Assembly: GCF_014647635.1 (NCBI RefSeq)
Contig: NZ_BMPO01000001.1
Coordinates: forward strand, 186,001-250,000
Reading direction: 5' to 3'
Source: Pseudomonas matsuisoli
GTDB taxonomy: Bacteria; Pseudomonadota; Gammaproteobacteria; Pseudomonadales; Pseudomonadaceae
DNA: 64,000 nucleotides
The notes beneath the pieces are model-generated. The model saw only the letters and a list, made by a program, of their open reading frames with translations, did not search any database and was not told the DNA's origin. Both the position numbers and the translations under genes were made by a program. Below are positions 9,124 to 20,866 of this stretch, piece by piece. Every line of letters begins with the position of its first letter. Position 1 is the stretch's first letter.

Positions 9124-9644
9124 TGCGTCTGCGGCTCAACATGCGTTGGTTGATGGTTGCAATGTTGATGCTGTGCCCGCTCGTTTCCCACGCGGCGATC
9201 ACCATCAGTATCGGCGACAAGACGGTGGACAAGGTGCTGGTCGTCAAATCGGCTCGCACGCTGCAGCTGATGCACCGCGACGAAGTGTTGAGATCCTATC
9301 GCGTGTCACTGGGTAAGCGGCCCAACGGCGCAAAGCTCATGGAAGGCGATCAGCGGACACCGGAAGGTTTCTATTTCATCGATTGGCGCAAGCAGAGCCA
9401 GAATTTCAACCTGTCGCTGCACATCTCCTACCCGAATCAAAGTGATATCGAGCGCGCCCGTGACGCCAAGGTGAAGCCAGGTAGCATGATCATGGTCCAC
9501 GGAACGCCAATCGATGAGGAATATCCGGAATGGTACTTTCATACGCTGGATTGGACTGACGGCTGCATCGCCATGAAGAACGATGACATGCGAGAAGTCT
9601 GGGCGCTGGTTAAGGATGGAACATTGATCGAAATCCGACCGTGA
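9123..9644 (+). CDS. secreted L,D-transpeptidase (YkuD domain)
   Basis: Predicted periplasmic L,D-transpeptidase that modifies peptidoglycan or its attachments. From MRLRLNMRWLMVAM a signal peptide ends near VSHA/AITI (residue 24). The YkuD signature is MVHGTP with His126 and DGCIAM with catalytic Cys148. A GTG at 9111 would add four codons, but ATG 9123 overlaps the Nudix stop as TGATG, a classic reinitiation arrangement. At 173 residues it is a single-domain member without LysM. Whether it makes 3-3 crosslinks, attaches lipoproteins or cleaves bonds cannot be told from sequence. Confidence 0.88.
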   Translation: MRLRLNMRWLMVAMLMLCPLVSHAAITISIGDKTVDKVLVVKSARTLQLMHRDEVLRSYRVSLGKRPNGAKLMEGDQRTPEGFYFIDWRKQSQNFNLSLHISYPNQSDIERARDAKVKPGSMIMVHGTPIDEEYPEWYFHTLDWTDGCIAMKNDDMREVWALVKDGTLIEIRP

Positions 9645-9733
9645 ACAAAAGCCCCGTCAATGTGCAACGAGCTTTGTAGAATCGCCGAGCCAATTAGCAA
9701 GTCCGTCAGAGGTATTTATCTACACACTACCTC

Positions 9734-9816
9734 TGTAAGAGCGGCCTTGGCCGCGAATGCGGTTCCGGCCTCGACACCCCTGGTGCGACGTACCGCGCAT
9801 TCGCAGGCAAGCGAAT
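9734..9816. repeat. REP-type element with degenerate inverted partner
   Basis: TGTAAGAGCGGCCTTGGCCGCGAATGCG at 9734-9761 contains the palindrome GCGGCCTTGGCCGC, and GCGCATTCGCAGGCAAGC at about 9796-9813 is a partial opposite copy. It lies between the convergent L,D-transpeptidase and NIF3-like genes. Confidence 0.65.
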
Positions 9817-9849
9817 CCCCAGACCATCCCAACATAAACCGCGGGCAGT

Positions 9850-10161
9850 TCAAAAATCAGCAAGGGCCCAAACGTCGTAAGCCGGCGTTTCATAGGGGTG
9901 CGTAGCCTTGAGCGCAGCAACGGCCTGGCGAATCAAATCATCCGCCACGACCATTTCCACCTTCCATTCGGCAACCGTCTCGACTTTACCAAGGTCCCCT
10001 ATGAAGGGGTCGGCACCGTCCAAAGGGCGGAACTGCCCTTTCCCATGCGTCTGCCAGCAGCAACTGTCGTAATCACCGATCCGACCACCGCCGACCGCGA
10101 AGATCGCCTGCTTGACCCCTTCGAGGTGACTGTCAGGAACGAAGAAACATAGCTTGTACAC
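9850..10161 (-). CDS. YqfO/NIF3-like small protein
   Basis: A 103-residue stand-alone version of the CutA1-like domain found inserted in NIF3-family proteins (YqfO). Typical features are the opening YKLCFFVPDSHLEGVKQAIF, the glycine stretch GGGRIGDYDSCCW and the end HPYETPAYDVW. It probably folds as a small trimeric alpha/beta protein, and the biochemical role of the family is unsettled. It lies about 60 bases downstream of purL on the same strand and may share its transcript. The adjacent Cys pair (DSCCW) is typical of the family. Confidence 0.8.
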   Translation of the reverse strand: MYKLCFFVPDSHLEGVKQAIFAVGGGRIGDYDSCCWQTHGKGQFRPLDGADPFIGDLGKVETVAEWKVEMVVADDLIRQAVAALKATHPYETPAYDVWALADF

Positions 10162-10220
10162 TTTCGCTCCGAGGATCCCGGCCTACCTGACGGTGCCAAG
10201 TAGGACGGGGTATGCGGCCA

Positions 10221-13200
10221 TCAATCGACCCAGACGCGCGCATTACGGAAGATGCGCATCCAACCGCCGTCTTCCTGCCACTCATCGTCGCACCAGGAGT
10301 TCTGCACCGCACGGAAGACCCGTTCAGGATGCGGCATCATGATGGTCACGCGGCCATCCTGACTCGAGAGTCCCGTGATACCACGTGGCGAGCCGTTCGG
10401 ATTCGCCGGATAACGCTCGGTGACCTTCCCATGGTTATCGACGAAGCGCAGGGCAACGGTCCCGGATAGGTCCGTCTGCAGCATGGCCTCATCGCTTTCG
10501 AACTCGGCAAGCCCCTCACCGTGTGCAATAGCGATCGGCATCCGCGAACCGGCCATGCCTTGCAGGAAGATCGACGGCGAGTCCTGTACCTGAACCATCG
10601 CCACTCGCCCCTCGAACTGCTCGGATCGGTTGCGCACGAAATGCGGCCACAACTCGGTTCCCGGGATCAGTTCATGCAGGTTGGACAGCATTTGGCAACC
10701 ATTGCAGACGCCCAGGGAGAAGCTGTCCTGGCGATCGAAGAAGCGCTGGAAAGCCTCACGTGCCCGCGCGTTGAACAAGATCGACTTGGCCCAGCCTTCG
10801 CCGGCGCCCAGTACGTCGCCGTAGGAAAAGCCGCCACAGGCCACAAGGCCCTTGAACGAGTCCAGATCAACGCGTCCAGACAGAATGTCGCTCATGTGCA
10901 CGTCAACAGCCGAGAACCCCGCGCGATCGAACGCAGCGGCCATTTCGACCTGCCCGTTCACGCCCTGCTCACGCAGAACGGCAATGGAGGGGCGAACGCC
11001 CTTCTTTATATAAGGGGCTGCGATGTCTTCGTTGACGTCGAACCCGAGCTTGATGGACATCCCCGGGTTGTTTTCCTCGAGAATCGCATCGAACTCCTGA
11101 TCCGCACATTCGGCGTTATCACGCAGGCGCTGAATACGATAGCTCGTTTCGCTCCACTGGCGTTGCAGCAAGCGGCGCTGCCCGGTGAACACCGTTACGT
11201 CATGGTAGTGGATCGACACGTCGCCATTGTTCAGCGGCTGCCCGATCACAGCGACGCAATCGGCAAGCCCGGCGGCGCTGAATTGCGCGAGCACCTCTGC
11301 CGTATCTTCCTGGCGGACCTGTACGACCGCGCCAAGCTCTTCGTTGAAGAGCAACGTCGCGATTTCCGCTTCGCTCTCTGCCAATGCATCCAGCTTGAGC
11401 TTCAGACCACAGTGGCCCGCGAATGCCATCTCCAGCACCGTGGAGAGCAATCCACCGTCGGAGCGGTCATGGTAGGCAAGCAACTTGCCGTCCAGATTAA
11501 GGCCTTGGATCACTGCGAAGAACGCTTTCAGGTCCTCGGGATCATCGACATCTGGAACCGCCTGGCCGAGTTGGCTGAAGGTCTGCGCCAGGATCGAACC
11601 GCCCATGCGGTTCTGCCCACGGCCCAGGTCGATGAGGACGAGATCGGTCTCGCCCTTGTCCATGCGAATTTCCGGCGTGAGGCTCTTACGGACGTCCTGA
11701 ACCGGTGCGAAGCCGGTAATGATCAACGACAACGGTGCGGTTACGCTCTTGTCGACGCCCTCATCCTGCCAACGGGTTTTCATGGACATGGAGTCCTTGC
11801 CCACGGGGATGGTGATGCCAAGTGCCGGGCAAAGCTCCATGCCCACGGCTTTAACGGTGTCGTACAGTCGCGCGTCCTCGCCAGGATGCCCAGCGGCAGC
11901 CATCCAGTTCGCCGACATTTTAATATCGGAGATCTTTTCGATTTGGGCCGAAGCCAAGTTGGTGACGGTCTCGCCAATGGCCATACGACCGGATGCCGCG
12001 GCGTCCAGAAGCGCAAGCGGGGCCCGCTCGCCCATGGCCATCGCTTCACCAGTGAAGACGTCGAAGCTGGTGGTGGTCACCGCGCAGTCTGCCACCGGAA
12101 CCTGCCACGGGCCGACCATCTGGTCGCGCGCAACCAGGCCGGTAATGGTCCGGTCGCCAATGGTGATGAGGAAGCTCTTGCTGGCGACCGTGGGATGTTG
12201 AATGACACGGGTAACCGCTTCTTCGATGGTCACGGCGGATGCGTCGAAATCATCGCCCTGCTCTGCTTCGCGGGTCGCCGAACGATGCATGCGCGGCGGC
12301 TTGCCGAGCAACACGTCAAGCGGCATGTCCACCGGTTTGTTATCGAAATGGTTGTCTGCAACCGTCAAATGACGCGCTTCGGTCGCCTCGCCAACGACGG
12401 CATATGGGCAACGCTCGCGTTCGCAGATCGCCTTGAAACGCTCGAAATCCGCAGCATCCACGCTCAGCACGTAGCGTTCCTGGGACTCGTTGCACCAAAT
12501 TTCCAGCGGACTCATGCCCGGCTCGTCGTTCGGTACGTTACGCAGTTCGAAACGACCGCCACGGCCAGCGTCGTTAACCAGTTCAGGGAAGGCGTTGGAC
12601 AGACCGCCCGCGCCAACGTCGTGGATGAACTTGATCGGGTTGTTTTCGCCCATCTGCCAGCAACGGTCGATAACCTCTTGGCAGCGGCGCTCCATTTCGG
12701 GGTTTTCCCGCTGTACGGAAGCGAAATCCAAATCTGCCGAACTAGCGCCGGTCGCCATAGACGACGCCGCGCCGCCACCCAGGCCAATCAACATGGCCGG
12801 GCCGCCAAGGACGATCAGCTTGCCGCCGACGGAAATCTCGCCTTTTTGCACATGATCTTCGCGAATGTTACCGAGACCACCCGCAAGCATGATGGGCTTA
12901 TGGTAGCCACGAACCTCTTCACCACGTGGCGATTGGACAGCCTGCTCGAAGGTGCGGAAATAACCGTTCAACGCAGGGCGACCGAACTCATTGTTGAAAG
13001 CGGCGCCACCGAGCGGGCCTTCGATCATGATGTCCAGCGCGGAAACGATACGTTCCGGCTTGCCGTAGGGTTTCTCCCACGGTTGCAGGAAATCGGGGAT
13101 GTTCAGGTTGGATACAGTGAAGCCGGTCAACCCTGCCTTGGGCTTGGCACCGCGACCCGTGGCGCCTTCGTCACGGATTTCGCCACCGGAACCCGTCGAG

Positions 13201-14117
13201 GCACCTGGAAATGGGGCAATGGCGGTCGGGTGGTTGTGGGTTTCCACCTTCATCAGGATGTGCACGGGCTCTTTCGAGGCGCCGTATTGGCGCGTCTCGG
13301 GATTCGGGTAAAACCGCCCCGCCGTGAAACCTTCCATCACCGCAGCGTTGTCCTTGTAGGCCGACAGGACGCCTTCGCTGTTCATCTGGTAGGTATTCTT
13401 GATCATCCCGAACAAGGATTTCTCTTGAGCTTCACCGTCGATATCCCAACTCGCGTTGAAAATCTTGTGACGGCAATGCTCGGAGTTGGCCTGCGCGAAC
13501 ATCATCAACTCGATGTCGTGCGGATTGCGGCCCAAACCCTTGAAGCTCATGACCAGGTAGTCGATCTCATCGTCGGCCAGTGCGAGGCCGAGCTCGAGGT
13601 TGGCGCGTTCTAACGCGTCGCGGCCACCACCCAGGATGTCTACGGACTTCAACGGCTTCGGCTCGGCGCGACTGAATAAGCCGGCCGCCTCATCCAAGGC
13701 TGACAGCACCATTTGTGTCATGCGGTCGTGCAATACGGCTGCCGCCACCCGAATATCGGCAGCGCTCAGATCGCCCGAGACGTAGTAAGCGATGCCGCGT
13801 TCCAGGCGGCGGACCTTCTCCAGCCCGCAACTGTGCGCGATGTCGGTCGCTTTGCTCGACCAAGGGGACAACGTCCCGAAGCGCGGAACAACGAGGACCA
13901 ATTGCCCTTCGGGTTCCTCGACCTTTGCGCTCGGCCCGTACTTCAGCAGGCGTGCGAGAACCGTCTGCTCATCGCCGGTCAATGCGCCATCGACATCGGC
14001 AAAATGCACGAACTCGGCATACAGCTTGCTGACAGCCGGGACCTTGGTGGTCAACTGGGACAGCAGTTTGCCGTGGCGAAAAGCAGAAAGGGCGGGCGCG
14101 CCGCGCAGGATCAACAT
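10221..14117 (-). CDS. purL: phosphoribosylformylglycinamidine synthase
   Basis: Converts FGAR to FGAM with glutamine and ATP, the fourth step of purine synthesis. The 1298 residues match the large single-chain PurL of gammaproteobacteria: N-terminal PurS-like domain, two AIRS-type domains with [28 protein letters not shown] as the signature, and the C-terminal glutaminase with catalytic Cys1138 in GVCNGCQM and the MMPHPER block. It has no truncation or frameshift. The gene is divergent from mltF, the standard pseudomonad arrangement. A long open frame on the opposite strand inside it is only a shadow. Confidence 0.98.
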   Translation of the reverse strand: MLILRGAPALSAFRHGKLLSQLTTKVPAVSKLYAEFVHFADVDGALTGDEQTVLARLLKYGPSAKVEEPEGQLVLVVPRFGTLSPWSSKATDIAHSCGLEKVRRLERGIAYYVSGDLSAADIRVAAAVLHDRMTQMVLSALDEAAGLFSRAEPKPLKSVDILGGGRDALERANLELGLALADDEIDYLVMSFKGLGRNPHDIELMMFAQANSEHCRHKIFNASWDIDGEAQEKSLFGMIKNTYQMNSEGVLSAYKDNAAVMEGFTAGRFYPNPETRQYGASKEPVHILMKVETHNHPTAIAPFPGASTGSGGEIRDEGATGRGAKPKAGLTGFTVSNLNIPDFLQPWEKPYGKPERIVSALDIMIEGPLGGAAFNNEFGRPALNGYFRTFEQAVQSPRGEEVRGYHKPIMLAGGLGNIREDHVQKGEISVGGKLIVLGGPAMLIGLGGGAASSMATGASSADLDFASVQRENPEMERRCQEVIDRCWQMGENNPIKFIHDVGAGGLSNAFPELVNDAGRGGRFELRNVPNDEPGMSPLEIWCNESQERYVLSVDAADFERFKAICERERCPYAVVGEATEARHLTVADNHFDNKPVDMPLDVLLGKPPRMHRSATREAEQGDDFDASAVTIEEAVTRVIQHPTVASKSFLITIGDRTITGLVARDQMVGPWQVPVADCAVTTTSFDVFTGEAMAMGERAPLALLDAAASGRMAIGETVTNLASAQIEKISDIKMSANWMAAAGHPGEDARLYDTVKAVGMELCPALGITIPVGKDSMSMKTRWQDEGVDKSVTAPLSLIITGFAPVQDVRKSLTPEIRMDKGETDLVLIDLGRGQNRMGGSILAQTFSQLGQAVPDVDDPEDLKAFFAVIQGLNLDGKLLAYHDRSDGGLLSTVLEMAFAGHCGLKLKLDALAESEAEIATLLFNEELGAVVQVRQEDTAEVLAQFSAAGLADCVAVIGQPLNNGDVSIHYHDVTVFTGQRRLLQRQWSETSYRIQRLRDNAECADQEFDAILEENNPGMSIKLGFDVNEDIAAPYIKKGVRPSIAVLREQGVNGQVEMAAAFDRAGFSAVDVHMSDILSGRVDLDSFKGLVACGGFSYGDVLGAGEGWAKSILFNARAREAFQRFFDRQDSFSLGVCNGCQMLSNLHELIPGTELWPHFVRNRSEQFEGRVAMVQVQDSPSIFLQGMAGSRMPIAIAHGEGLAEFESDEAMLQTDLSGTVALRFVDNHGKVTERYPANPNGSPRGITGLSSQDGRVTIMMPHPERVFRAVQNSWCDDEWQEDGGWMRIFRNARVWVD

Positions 14118-15966
<1,849 letters not shown>

Positions 15967-16017
15967 CCGAATTTTGAAAATCGCGAATTACGCAAAAATC
16001 GGGTTTTGAGAATTCAC

Positions 16018-16098
16018 TGTAGGAGCCCACTTGTGGGCGATCGCGTTCGTTCAGACCGCTTCTATTACACCTAGATCGCCCACAAGCGGGCTCGTACA
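16018..16098. repeat. inverted REP pair after mltF
   Basis: TGTAGGAGCCCACTTGTGGGCGAT at 16018 onward and ATCGCCCACAAGCGGGCTCGTACA ending at 16098 face each other across a 30-base spacer. Each unit also contains its own small palindrome (GCCCACTTGTGGGC). The pair lies between the convergent mltF and tadA. Confidence 0.85.
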
Positions 16099-16172
16099 AA
16101 TACCCTAGCGCCCGGTACATTTTTCAAACGATAGCCCGCGCCACGGACGGATAAGACGATTACAACAGGACT

Positions 16173-16649
16173 TCAACCTCTACGGGCCTTGAAGAACGCC
16201 TTCAGCATCTCCCCCGCCTCCTCCGCAAGCAGTCCGCCCTCCAGCAGTACGCGATGATTCAGGTAGTCCTGATCGAAGAATTGCGAGCGACTGACAACTG
16301 CGCCCGCGCGTGGCTCGCTGGCCGCGAACACCACGCGCTGAACACGGGCATGGACGATCAGCCCTGCGCACATGCTGCAGGGTTCGAGCGTGACATAGAG
16401 CGTGGTTCCGGGGAGTCGATAGTTCTGGGCCTGCTCTGCCGCCATGCGGATGGCGACCATTTCGGCATGCGCACTAGGATCGTGACGCGAGATGGGGCAA
16501 TTGAAACCACGACCAATGATCTCGCCGTCACGCACCAGAAGCGCGCCCACCGGTACCTCGCCGATTGCCGCGCCTTCTGCGGCAAGGCTCAGCGCCTCGC
16601 GCATGAAATGCTCATCGCGACTTCGATCGACAATCAGTGGCCTACGCAC
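16173..16649 (-). CDS. tadA: tRNA-specific adenosine deaminase
   Basis: Deaminates A34 of tRNA-Arg(ACG) to inosine, an essential decoding modification. The 158 residues show the zinc deaminase motif HAE at 61-63 and PCSMC with Cys91 and Cys94. The active-site Glu63 and the following AGLIVHARVQRVVF block are typical. The ATG lies one base from the stop of the multicopper oxidase upstream, so the two are probably one transcript. In related genomes tadA also sits near mltF. The Lys/Arg C-terminus (KARRG) fits tRNA binding. Confidence 0.95.
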   Translation of the reverse strand: MRRPLIVDRSRDEHFMREALSLAAEGAAIGEVPVGALLVRDGEIIGRGFNCPISRHDPSAHAEMVAIRMAAEQAQNYRLPGTTLYVTLEPCSMCAGLIVHARVQRVVFAASEPRAGAVVSRSQFFDQDYLNHRVLLEGGLLAEEAGEMLKAFFKARRG

Positions 16650-16650
16650 G

Positions 16651-18018
16651 TCAAACCACCGCGATCGCGGCCATCAAACCGGTTTCCATGTGGTCGATGA
16701 CGTGACAGTGGAACATCCAGACACCGGGGTTATCCGCCACCAAGGCCACACGTGCGGTTTCGTTCTTACCGAGCAGGTAGGTATCGGTAAAGTACGGCTC
16801 GATCTTGCGCCGGTTGGAGGAAAGCACCTTGAACGTCATGCCATGCAGGTGGATCGGGTGGAAATACTGCGCCATGTTGCGTAGCTCGAAGATGTAATGT
16901 CCGTCTTTTTTCAATGTCGCGATGGGGCGATCGGCGCAGGTCTTGTCATTGATATCCCAAGCCTCCCCATTGATTTGCCAGTACTTCGCCGGCCCTTGAT
17001 CGTTTTCGCTCGCCAGGGTGGCAGACCATTCGAAATTGAAACGCAGCAACTCCGCGCGCTCCACGTCCGGTTCGGCGATGGGGTTGGGCGGTAGCGCCGG
17101 CGGCCAATCGGCACCCTCTTCCGCTTGCGGCGCCACCCCGCGCAAGCTCGCCAAACGCAGCGGACCATTCTTCAGGGGGCGCACTACGTCATCCGTCATC
17201 CGGACCGCCACATCCAGACGCATGCCTGGGCCGAGCCAATATTCTTCTTCCAACGGACGCGGCGCGACAGGATTGCCGTCGATGGCATAGACCCGAGCGT
17301 CGACATCCGGGAGATTGAGCCGGTAGGTCACAGTATTGTCCAGATTGAACAGGCGTAGCCGCACCACCTGCCCTATCGGCAAATCGATCGTGGGTATCGA
17401 TACGCTGTTGATCGTGGTCAACCGACCGCGCGTGCCCTCCCGCGCGGCCTCACGCGGAACGCTGAACGCAGTGAAAGCGCCTTCTTTGTCGACATGCCAG
17501 GTCTTGAGATTCAATGACCGCTCATGCGCGAAACCTGTAGGTTCGCGCTCCTCGACAATCAGCGGGCCAACGAGCCCGCGGCCCAATTGTTCGCTACTCG
17601 TGGTGTGTGGGTGATACCAAAAACTTCCCGCATCATGACACTGGAACTGGTAGTCGAAGTACTCGCCAGGCAGCACCGGCGCCTGGGATACATAGGGCAC
17701 GCCGTCCATTTCCAATGGCAGGCGTATGCCGTGCCAATGAATGGTGGTCTCCTGGTCGAGCTTGTTGATGAAACGAACACGCAGCCAATCGCCTTGGCGC
17801 ACACGCAACTCGACACCCGGCACCTGCCCGTTGTAGCCCCACGCCTGCGTCGTGTGACCCGGTACCAATTCCAGATCGAACGGCGCAGCAATTAGCTCGT
17901 AGTCATGGGTCGTCGCCGTCAGAGGACGGCCAAGCCAGTACCGGGCACCGCCTGCGCCAGCGCCGACAATACCCACCCCGGCGATCCCAGCCAGCACCTG
18001 TCTCCGGGAAAATTTCAT
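16651..18018 (-). CDS. Tat-exported multicopper oxidase
   Basis: A periplasmic three-domain copper oxidase of the CueO/laccase kind. The Tat signal SRRQVLAG stands at residues 4-11. All four copper motifs are present: HWHG (H94, H96), WYHPH (H136, H138), HPIHLHGM near 390, and HCHVIDH with Cys438 and H443. The position ten residues after Cys438, normally the axial type-1 ligand, is Leu448 with Met449 next to it, unlike the Met of CueO. At 455 residues it is on the short side. It lacks a CueO-like Met-rich loop, so copper detoxification is not assured. It lies directly upstream of tadA. The substrate could be copper, iron, manganese or phenols. Confidence 0.88.
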   Translation of the reverse strand: MKFSRRQVLAGIAGVGIVGAGAGGARYWLGRPLTATTHDYELIAAPFDLELVPGHTTQAWGYNGQVPGVELRVRQGDWLRVRFINKLDQETTIHWHGIRLPLEMDGVPYVSQAPVLPGEYFDYQFQCHDAGSFWYHPHTTSSEQLGRGLVGPLIVEEREPTGFAHERSLNLKTWHVDKEGAFTAFSVPREAAREGTRGRLTTINSVSIPTIDLPIGQVVRLRLFNLDNTVTYRLNLPDVDARVYAIDGNPVAPRPLEEEYWLGPGMRLDVAVRMTDDVVRPLKNGPLRLASLRGVAPQAEEGADWPPALPPNPIAEPDVERAELLRFNFEWSATLASENDQGPAKYWQINGEAWDINDKTCADRPIATLKKDGHYIFELRNMAQYFHPIHLHGMTFKVLSSNRRKIEPYFTDTYLLGKNETARVALVADNPGVWMFHCHVIDHMETGLMAAIAVV

Positions 18019-18136
18019 GGCCTGCTCCTTACCGTGTGACGGTCTTACGGGCGAACGATAGAGGCGCTGTTAGCCGACCCGTTCGTGCAGTCCGCACACT
18101 CTTGAAAATGACAAATTGCAGATCGCCCTTGGCGGC

Positions 18137-19711
18137 TTAGTCGAGGCGGCGCCTGACCTTTCGGGCCGTCATCAGATACACCGGCAGCCCCGACACCAGC
18201 ACGATCAAGGCCGCGTATGGTGCGGCAGCGGCATATTCCAGTACGGTCGTATGCGACCAGAACGCAGTGGCTAAGGTATCGAGCCCGGTCGGCCCAAGCA
18301 CGAGCGTTGCGGTCAGCTCCTTCAGGGTATCGAGGAATACGAGAACGAAACCGGCGGCAATCGCGGGAAATACGATGGGCAGCGTGACTTTCAAGAAGGC
18401 AGTGAGCGGTTTGCAGCCCAGTGTACGCGCGGCTTCTTCCAGTTGCGGCGATGCTTTCTCCAGTGCGGTCCTTATCGGGGCCTGCGCCATCGGCATGAAC
18501 AGAAGCGCATAGGCCACCAGCAGCAACAGCGTCGTTTGGTACAGCGCGGGAACGTAACTCAGCGCGACGAATACTAGCGAAAGCGCCACGACCAAGCCGG
18601 GCACAGCCTGTAGCAAATACGGCAAACGTTCCGCCGCCTGCGCGAAACGTCCCTTGTAGCGGACGACGACGAATCCTACCGGCAACGCCAATGCACAGCT
18701 CAACAATGCGCCACCTAAAGACAAATAAAGCGATGCGCCGAGGGTCTCGCCAATACGCGCCAACGGGAAGCTTGCAGACGTGCCCTCGGCCACCCAATAA
18801 CCCAGCATGACCAACGGAATAACGCAGCCGACCGTGACCAGCGCCAGCAGCATCGCTTGGACGACCCATTGCCAGCGCCCGAGCGATACGCTCGCCGGCT
18901 TTCTGGCGACACCCTGACCAATACGCGCAAAGCCGCGGCCCCGGAGACGTATCTCCATCCACAGCAGTACCAGACACATCGCCAACAGTACTGCAGACAG
19001 CATCGCCGCCTGAGTACTGCTGAACTCGAGTTCGAACTGCTGATAGATCGCAGTGGTGAACGTCTGGAAGCGCAGGATCGACAACGCCGCGAACTCGATT
19101 AGCATGTGTAACGCCACCAGCAAACTCGTGCCGAGCAATGTCGGCTTCAACAGCGGAAACGTCACCCGCCAGAACGCGGTTCGCCGGTCGTAGCCAAGCA
19201 TGCGCGCGGACTCTTCCAAAGACGCATCCAGGCTACGCAGGGCCGCAGCGACCGGCAGATACACGACCGGGTACTTGGACAGCGTCATGATCATGACCGC
19301 CCCGCCGAGCCCCTCGAACTCCGGCCCGATGGAAATCCAGGTAAAGCTGCTGACGAAAGCCGGGATCGCGAAGGGCAGACATAGCAACACGTTCCAGTAC
19401 CGCCGCCCCCGCAAATCGCTGCGTTCCATGCACCAGGCCAGCGCGAGCCCGATAACCGCACATAGCGCAGTCACCAGCACCAGTAGCATAAGCGTATTGA
19501 CGAGTAATCCGCCTACGAACGGTCGCCACAACAGTCGCCAAGCCGACTGCCAACCCGATTCCCAGGTGCGTACGATGACGAAAAGCAACGGCAAGGCTGC
19601 GACGATCCCGACCAGCAGGACCGGGAGCTGTAGCCAAATAGGGGGCCGGCGCGCGACACGAGCGCGGCCACTTACCGGCGCCTCGGCCAGCACGCTTGCC
19701 TGATTCAGCAT
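18137..19711 (-). CDS. fbpB: ferric iron ABC transporter permease
   Basis: Inner-membrane permease that takes Fe3+ from the periplasmic binding protein. The 524 residues form two homologous halves with about 12 transmembrane segments. Each half has an EAA-type loop for the ATPase (ESARMLGYDRRTAF and EAARTLGCKPLTAF). This duplicated architecture is the SfuB/FbpB type. The start lies one base from the fbpA stop, so the two are cotranscribed. No ATPase gene follows; the next gene downstream is the multicopper oxidase. The same two-gene arrangement occurs in other pseudomonads, as I recall (PA5216-PA5217), so the ATPase is probably encoded elsewhere. Confidence 0.92.
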   Translation of the reverse strand: MLNQASVLAEAPVSGRARVARRPPIWLQLPVLLVGIVAALPLLFVIVRTWESGWQSAWRLLWRPFVGGLLVNTLMLLVLVTALCAVIGLALAWCMERSDLRGRRYWNVLLCLPFAIPAFVSSFTWISIGPEFEGLGGAVMIMTLSKYPVVYLPVAAALRSLDASLEESARMLGYDRRTAFWRVTFPLLKPTLLGTSLLVALHMLIEFAALSILRFQTFTTAIYQQFELEFSSTQAAMLSAVLLAMCLVLLWMEIRLRGRGFARIGQGVARKPASVSLGRWQWVVQAMLLALVTVGCVIPLVMLGYWVAEGTSASFPLARIGETLGASLYLSLGGALLSCALALPVGFVVVRYKGRFAQAAERLPYLLQAVPGLVVALSLVFVALSYVPALYQTTLLLLVAYALLFMPMAQAPIRTALEKASPQLEEAARTLGCKPLTAFLKVTLPIVFPAIAAGFVLVFLDTLKELTATLVLGPTGLDTLATAFWSHTTVLEYAAAAPYAALIVLVSGLPVYLMTARKVRRRLD

Positions 19712-19712
19712 G

Positions 19713-20723
19713 TCAGTTCAATCCGACTTCACGCTCGAGCTCGAGAGCATCTTCGGCAAGACCGATTTGCGCCGGGGTCAATTGCGGGGGCTGCAGCTCG
19801 TCGAACGGTTTCAGCAGCGGATCAGCGGCAACGTTCGGATTCACCGGGTATTCAGCCGACTTGCTCAATACGGCCTTTTGCCCTTCTTCGCTGATCATGA
19901 ACGCCAGGAACTGCTGCGCTTCCTTCGGATGCTTGCTGGCTTTGACGACCGCAGCACCCGAAACGCTGACCAAGCCGCCCGCGTCGCCGTTGCTGAAATA
20001 GTGCAGCTTCGATTTGAGCTGACCCTTTTCCTTGTGCAGGGCGGCCCAGTAATAGCTGTTGACCAGCGCCGCGCCGACCTCGCCGTTCTCGACGGCTTTC
20101 ATGGCAGTGACGTTGTTCATGTAGGTGCCGCCGAATGCCTTGAGGCCGATCAACCATTCTTCGGTCGCCTCGCGTCCGTCGAGCTTGATCATCGCCGCCG
20201 TGTGCCCGAGGAACTCACCGCTGCTGGGCACGAAGGCAATCTTGCCCTGCCACTCGGGGCCGGCGACATCGCGGGCACTTTCCGGCAGATCTTCTTCGCT
20301 GACGAGATCCGGGTTGTAGGCCATGACGCGCGCCCGCAAGGTGATGCCCAGCCAGTAACCGTTGTCGTCGACATAACGGGGATCGACCTGAGCCAGTGTC
20401 GCATCGTCGACCTTGGCGAGAAGTCCGTCTTGCGCCAGCTTGATCAACGGCGGCGCTTCTTCGGTATAGATGATATCGGCGGGCGAACGCTCGCCTTCCA
20501 CCGTGATCTGGTTAGCCAGCTGTCCACCGCCGCCTTTGCGGATTTGCACCTTGATGCCGGTTTTTTCCTCGAACGCCTTGGCTACCGCGACACCGGTGGC
20601 TTCATGCTGACCGTTGTAGAGCGTCAGGGTGACCGGATCGGCCATGGCGTGCCCAGCCAGGAGCGTGCCAACCAGAGTGGCTGCCGCCAGCCGTGCAACA
20701 ACGTTGAGCGGTCGCGTATTCAT
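19713..20723 (-). CDS. fbpA: ferric iron periplasmic binding protein
   Basis: Binds Fe3+ in the periplasm for delivery to FbpB. The 336-residue product from MNTRPLNVVARLAAATLVG has a signal peptide cut near GHAMA/DP. The body is the family 1-like iron-binding fold, with QHEATGVAVAKAFEEKTGI at the start and a paired-Tyr region (VNSYYW) typical of iron coordination. The start at 20723 is fixed by AGGAGG about 14 bases upstream, although the frame runs to 20837. A Fur-like site lies 70-88 bases upstream. It heads the two-gene unit with fbpB. Confidence 0.92.
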   Translation of the reverse strand: MNTRPLNVVARLAAATLVGTLLAGHAMADPVTLTLYNGQHEATGVAVAKAFEEKTGIKVQIRKGGGGQLANQITVEGERSPADIIYTEEAPPLIKLAQDGLLAKVDDATLAQVDPRYVDDNGYWLGITLRARVMAYNPDLVSEEDLPESARDVAGPEWQGKIAFVPSSGEFLGHTAAMIKLDGREATEEWLIGLKAFGGTYMNNVTAMKAVENGEVGAALVNSYYWAALHKEKGQLKSKLHYFSNGDAGGLVSVSGAAVVKASKHPKEAQQFLAFMISEEGQKAVLSKSAEYPVNPNVAADPLLKPFDELQPPQLTPAQIGLAEDALELEREVGLN

Positions 20724-20792
20724 GGATAAACCGTCCTCCTGAGAACTTCTGAAACGTGGGGGCCGGCAGTATAAAGGCGCAAAACCCGGACT

Positions 20793-20811
20793 GCACTTCA
20801 TTCTCATCAAC
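20793..20811 (-). promoter_or_regulatory. candidate Fur box upstream of fbpA
   Basis: Read leftward the site is GTTGATGAGAATGAAGTGC, matching about 11 of 19 positions of the Fur consensus, with an intact core ATGAGAAT. It lies upstream of an iron transporter and resembles the better site at 6499. It is weak on its own. Confidence 0.4.
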
Positions 20812-20825
20812 TGCCTTTCCAAAAA

Positions 20826-20850
20826 AAAACCGCCCAAACAGGGCGGTTTT
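20826..20850 (-). terminator. intrinsic terminator after betT
   Basis: Stem AAAACCGCCC (20826-20835) pairs with GGGCGGTTTT (20841-20850) around AAACA. On the minus strand it is followed by about nine U, and it lies 17 bases past the betT stop. Confidence 0.92.
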
Positions 20851-20866
20851 TCTGAGACGCGGAAAA

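Noticed and set aside
10521-13613. Open frame of 1030 codons on the plus strand opposite purL
   Set aside because: It is the antisense shadow of a complete, motif-verified purL in GC-rich DNA. It shows no recognisable domain or signal.
19710-20729. Plus-strand frame of about 339 codons opposite fbpA
   Set aside because: Exact antisense of fbpA with no ribosome site or domain.
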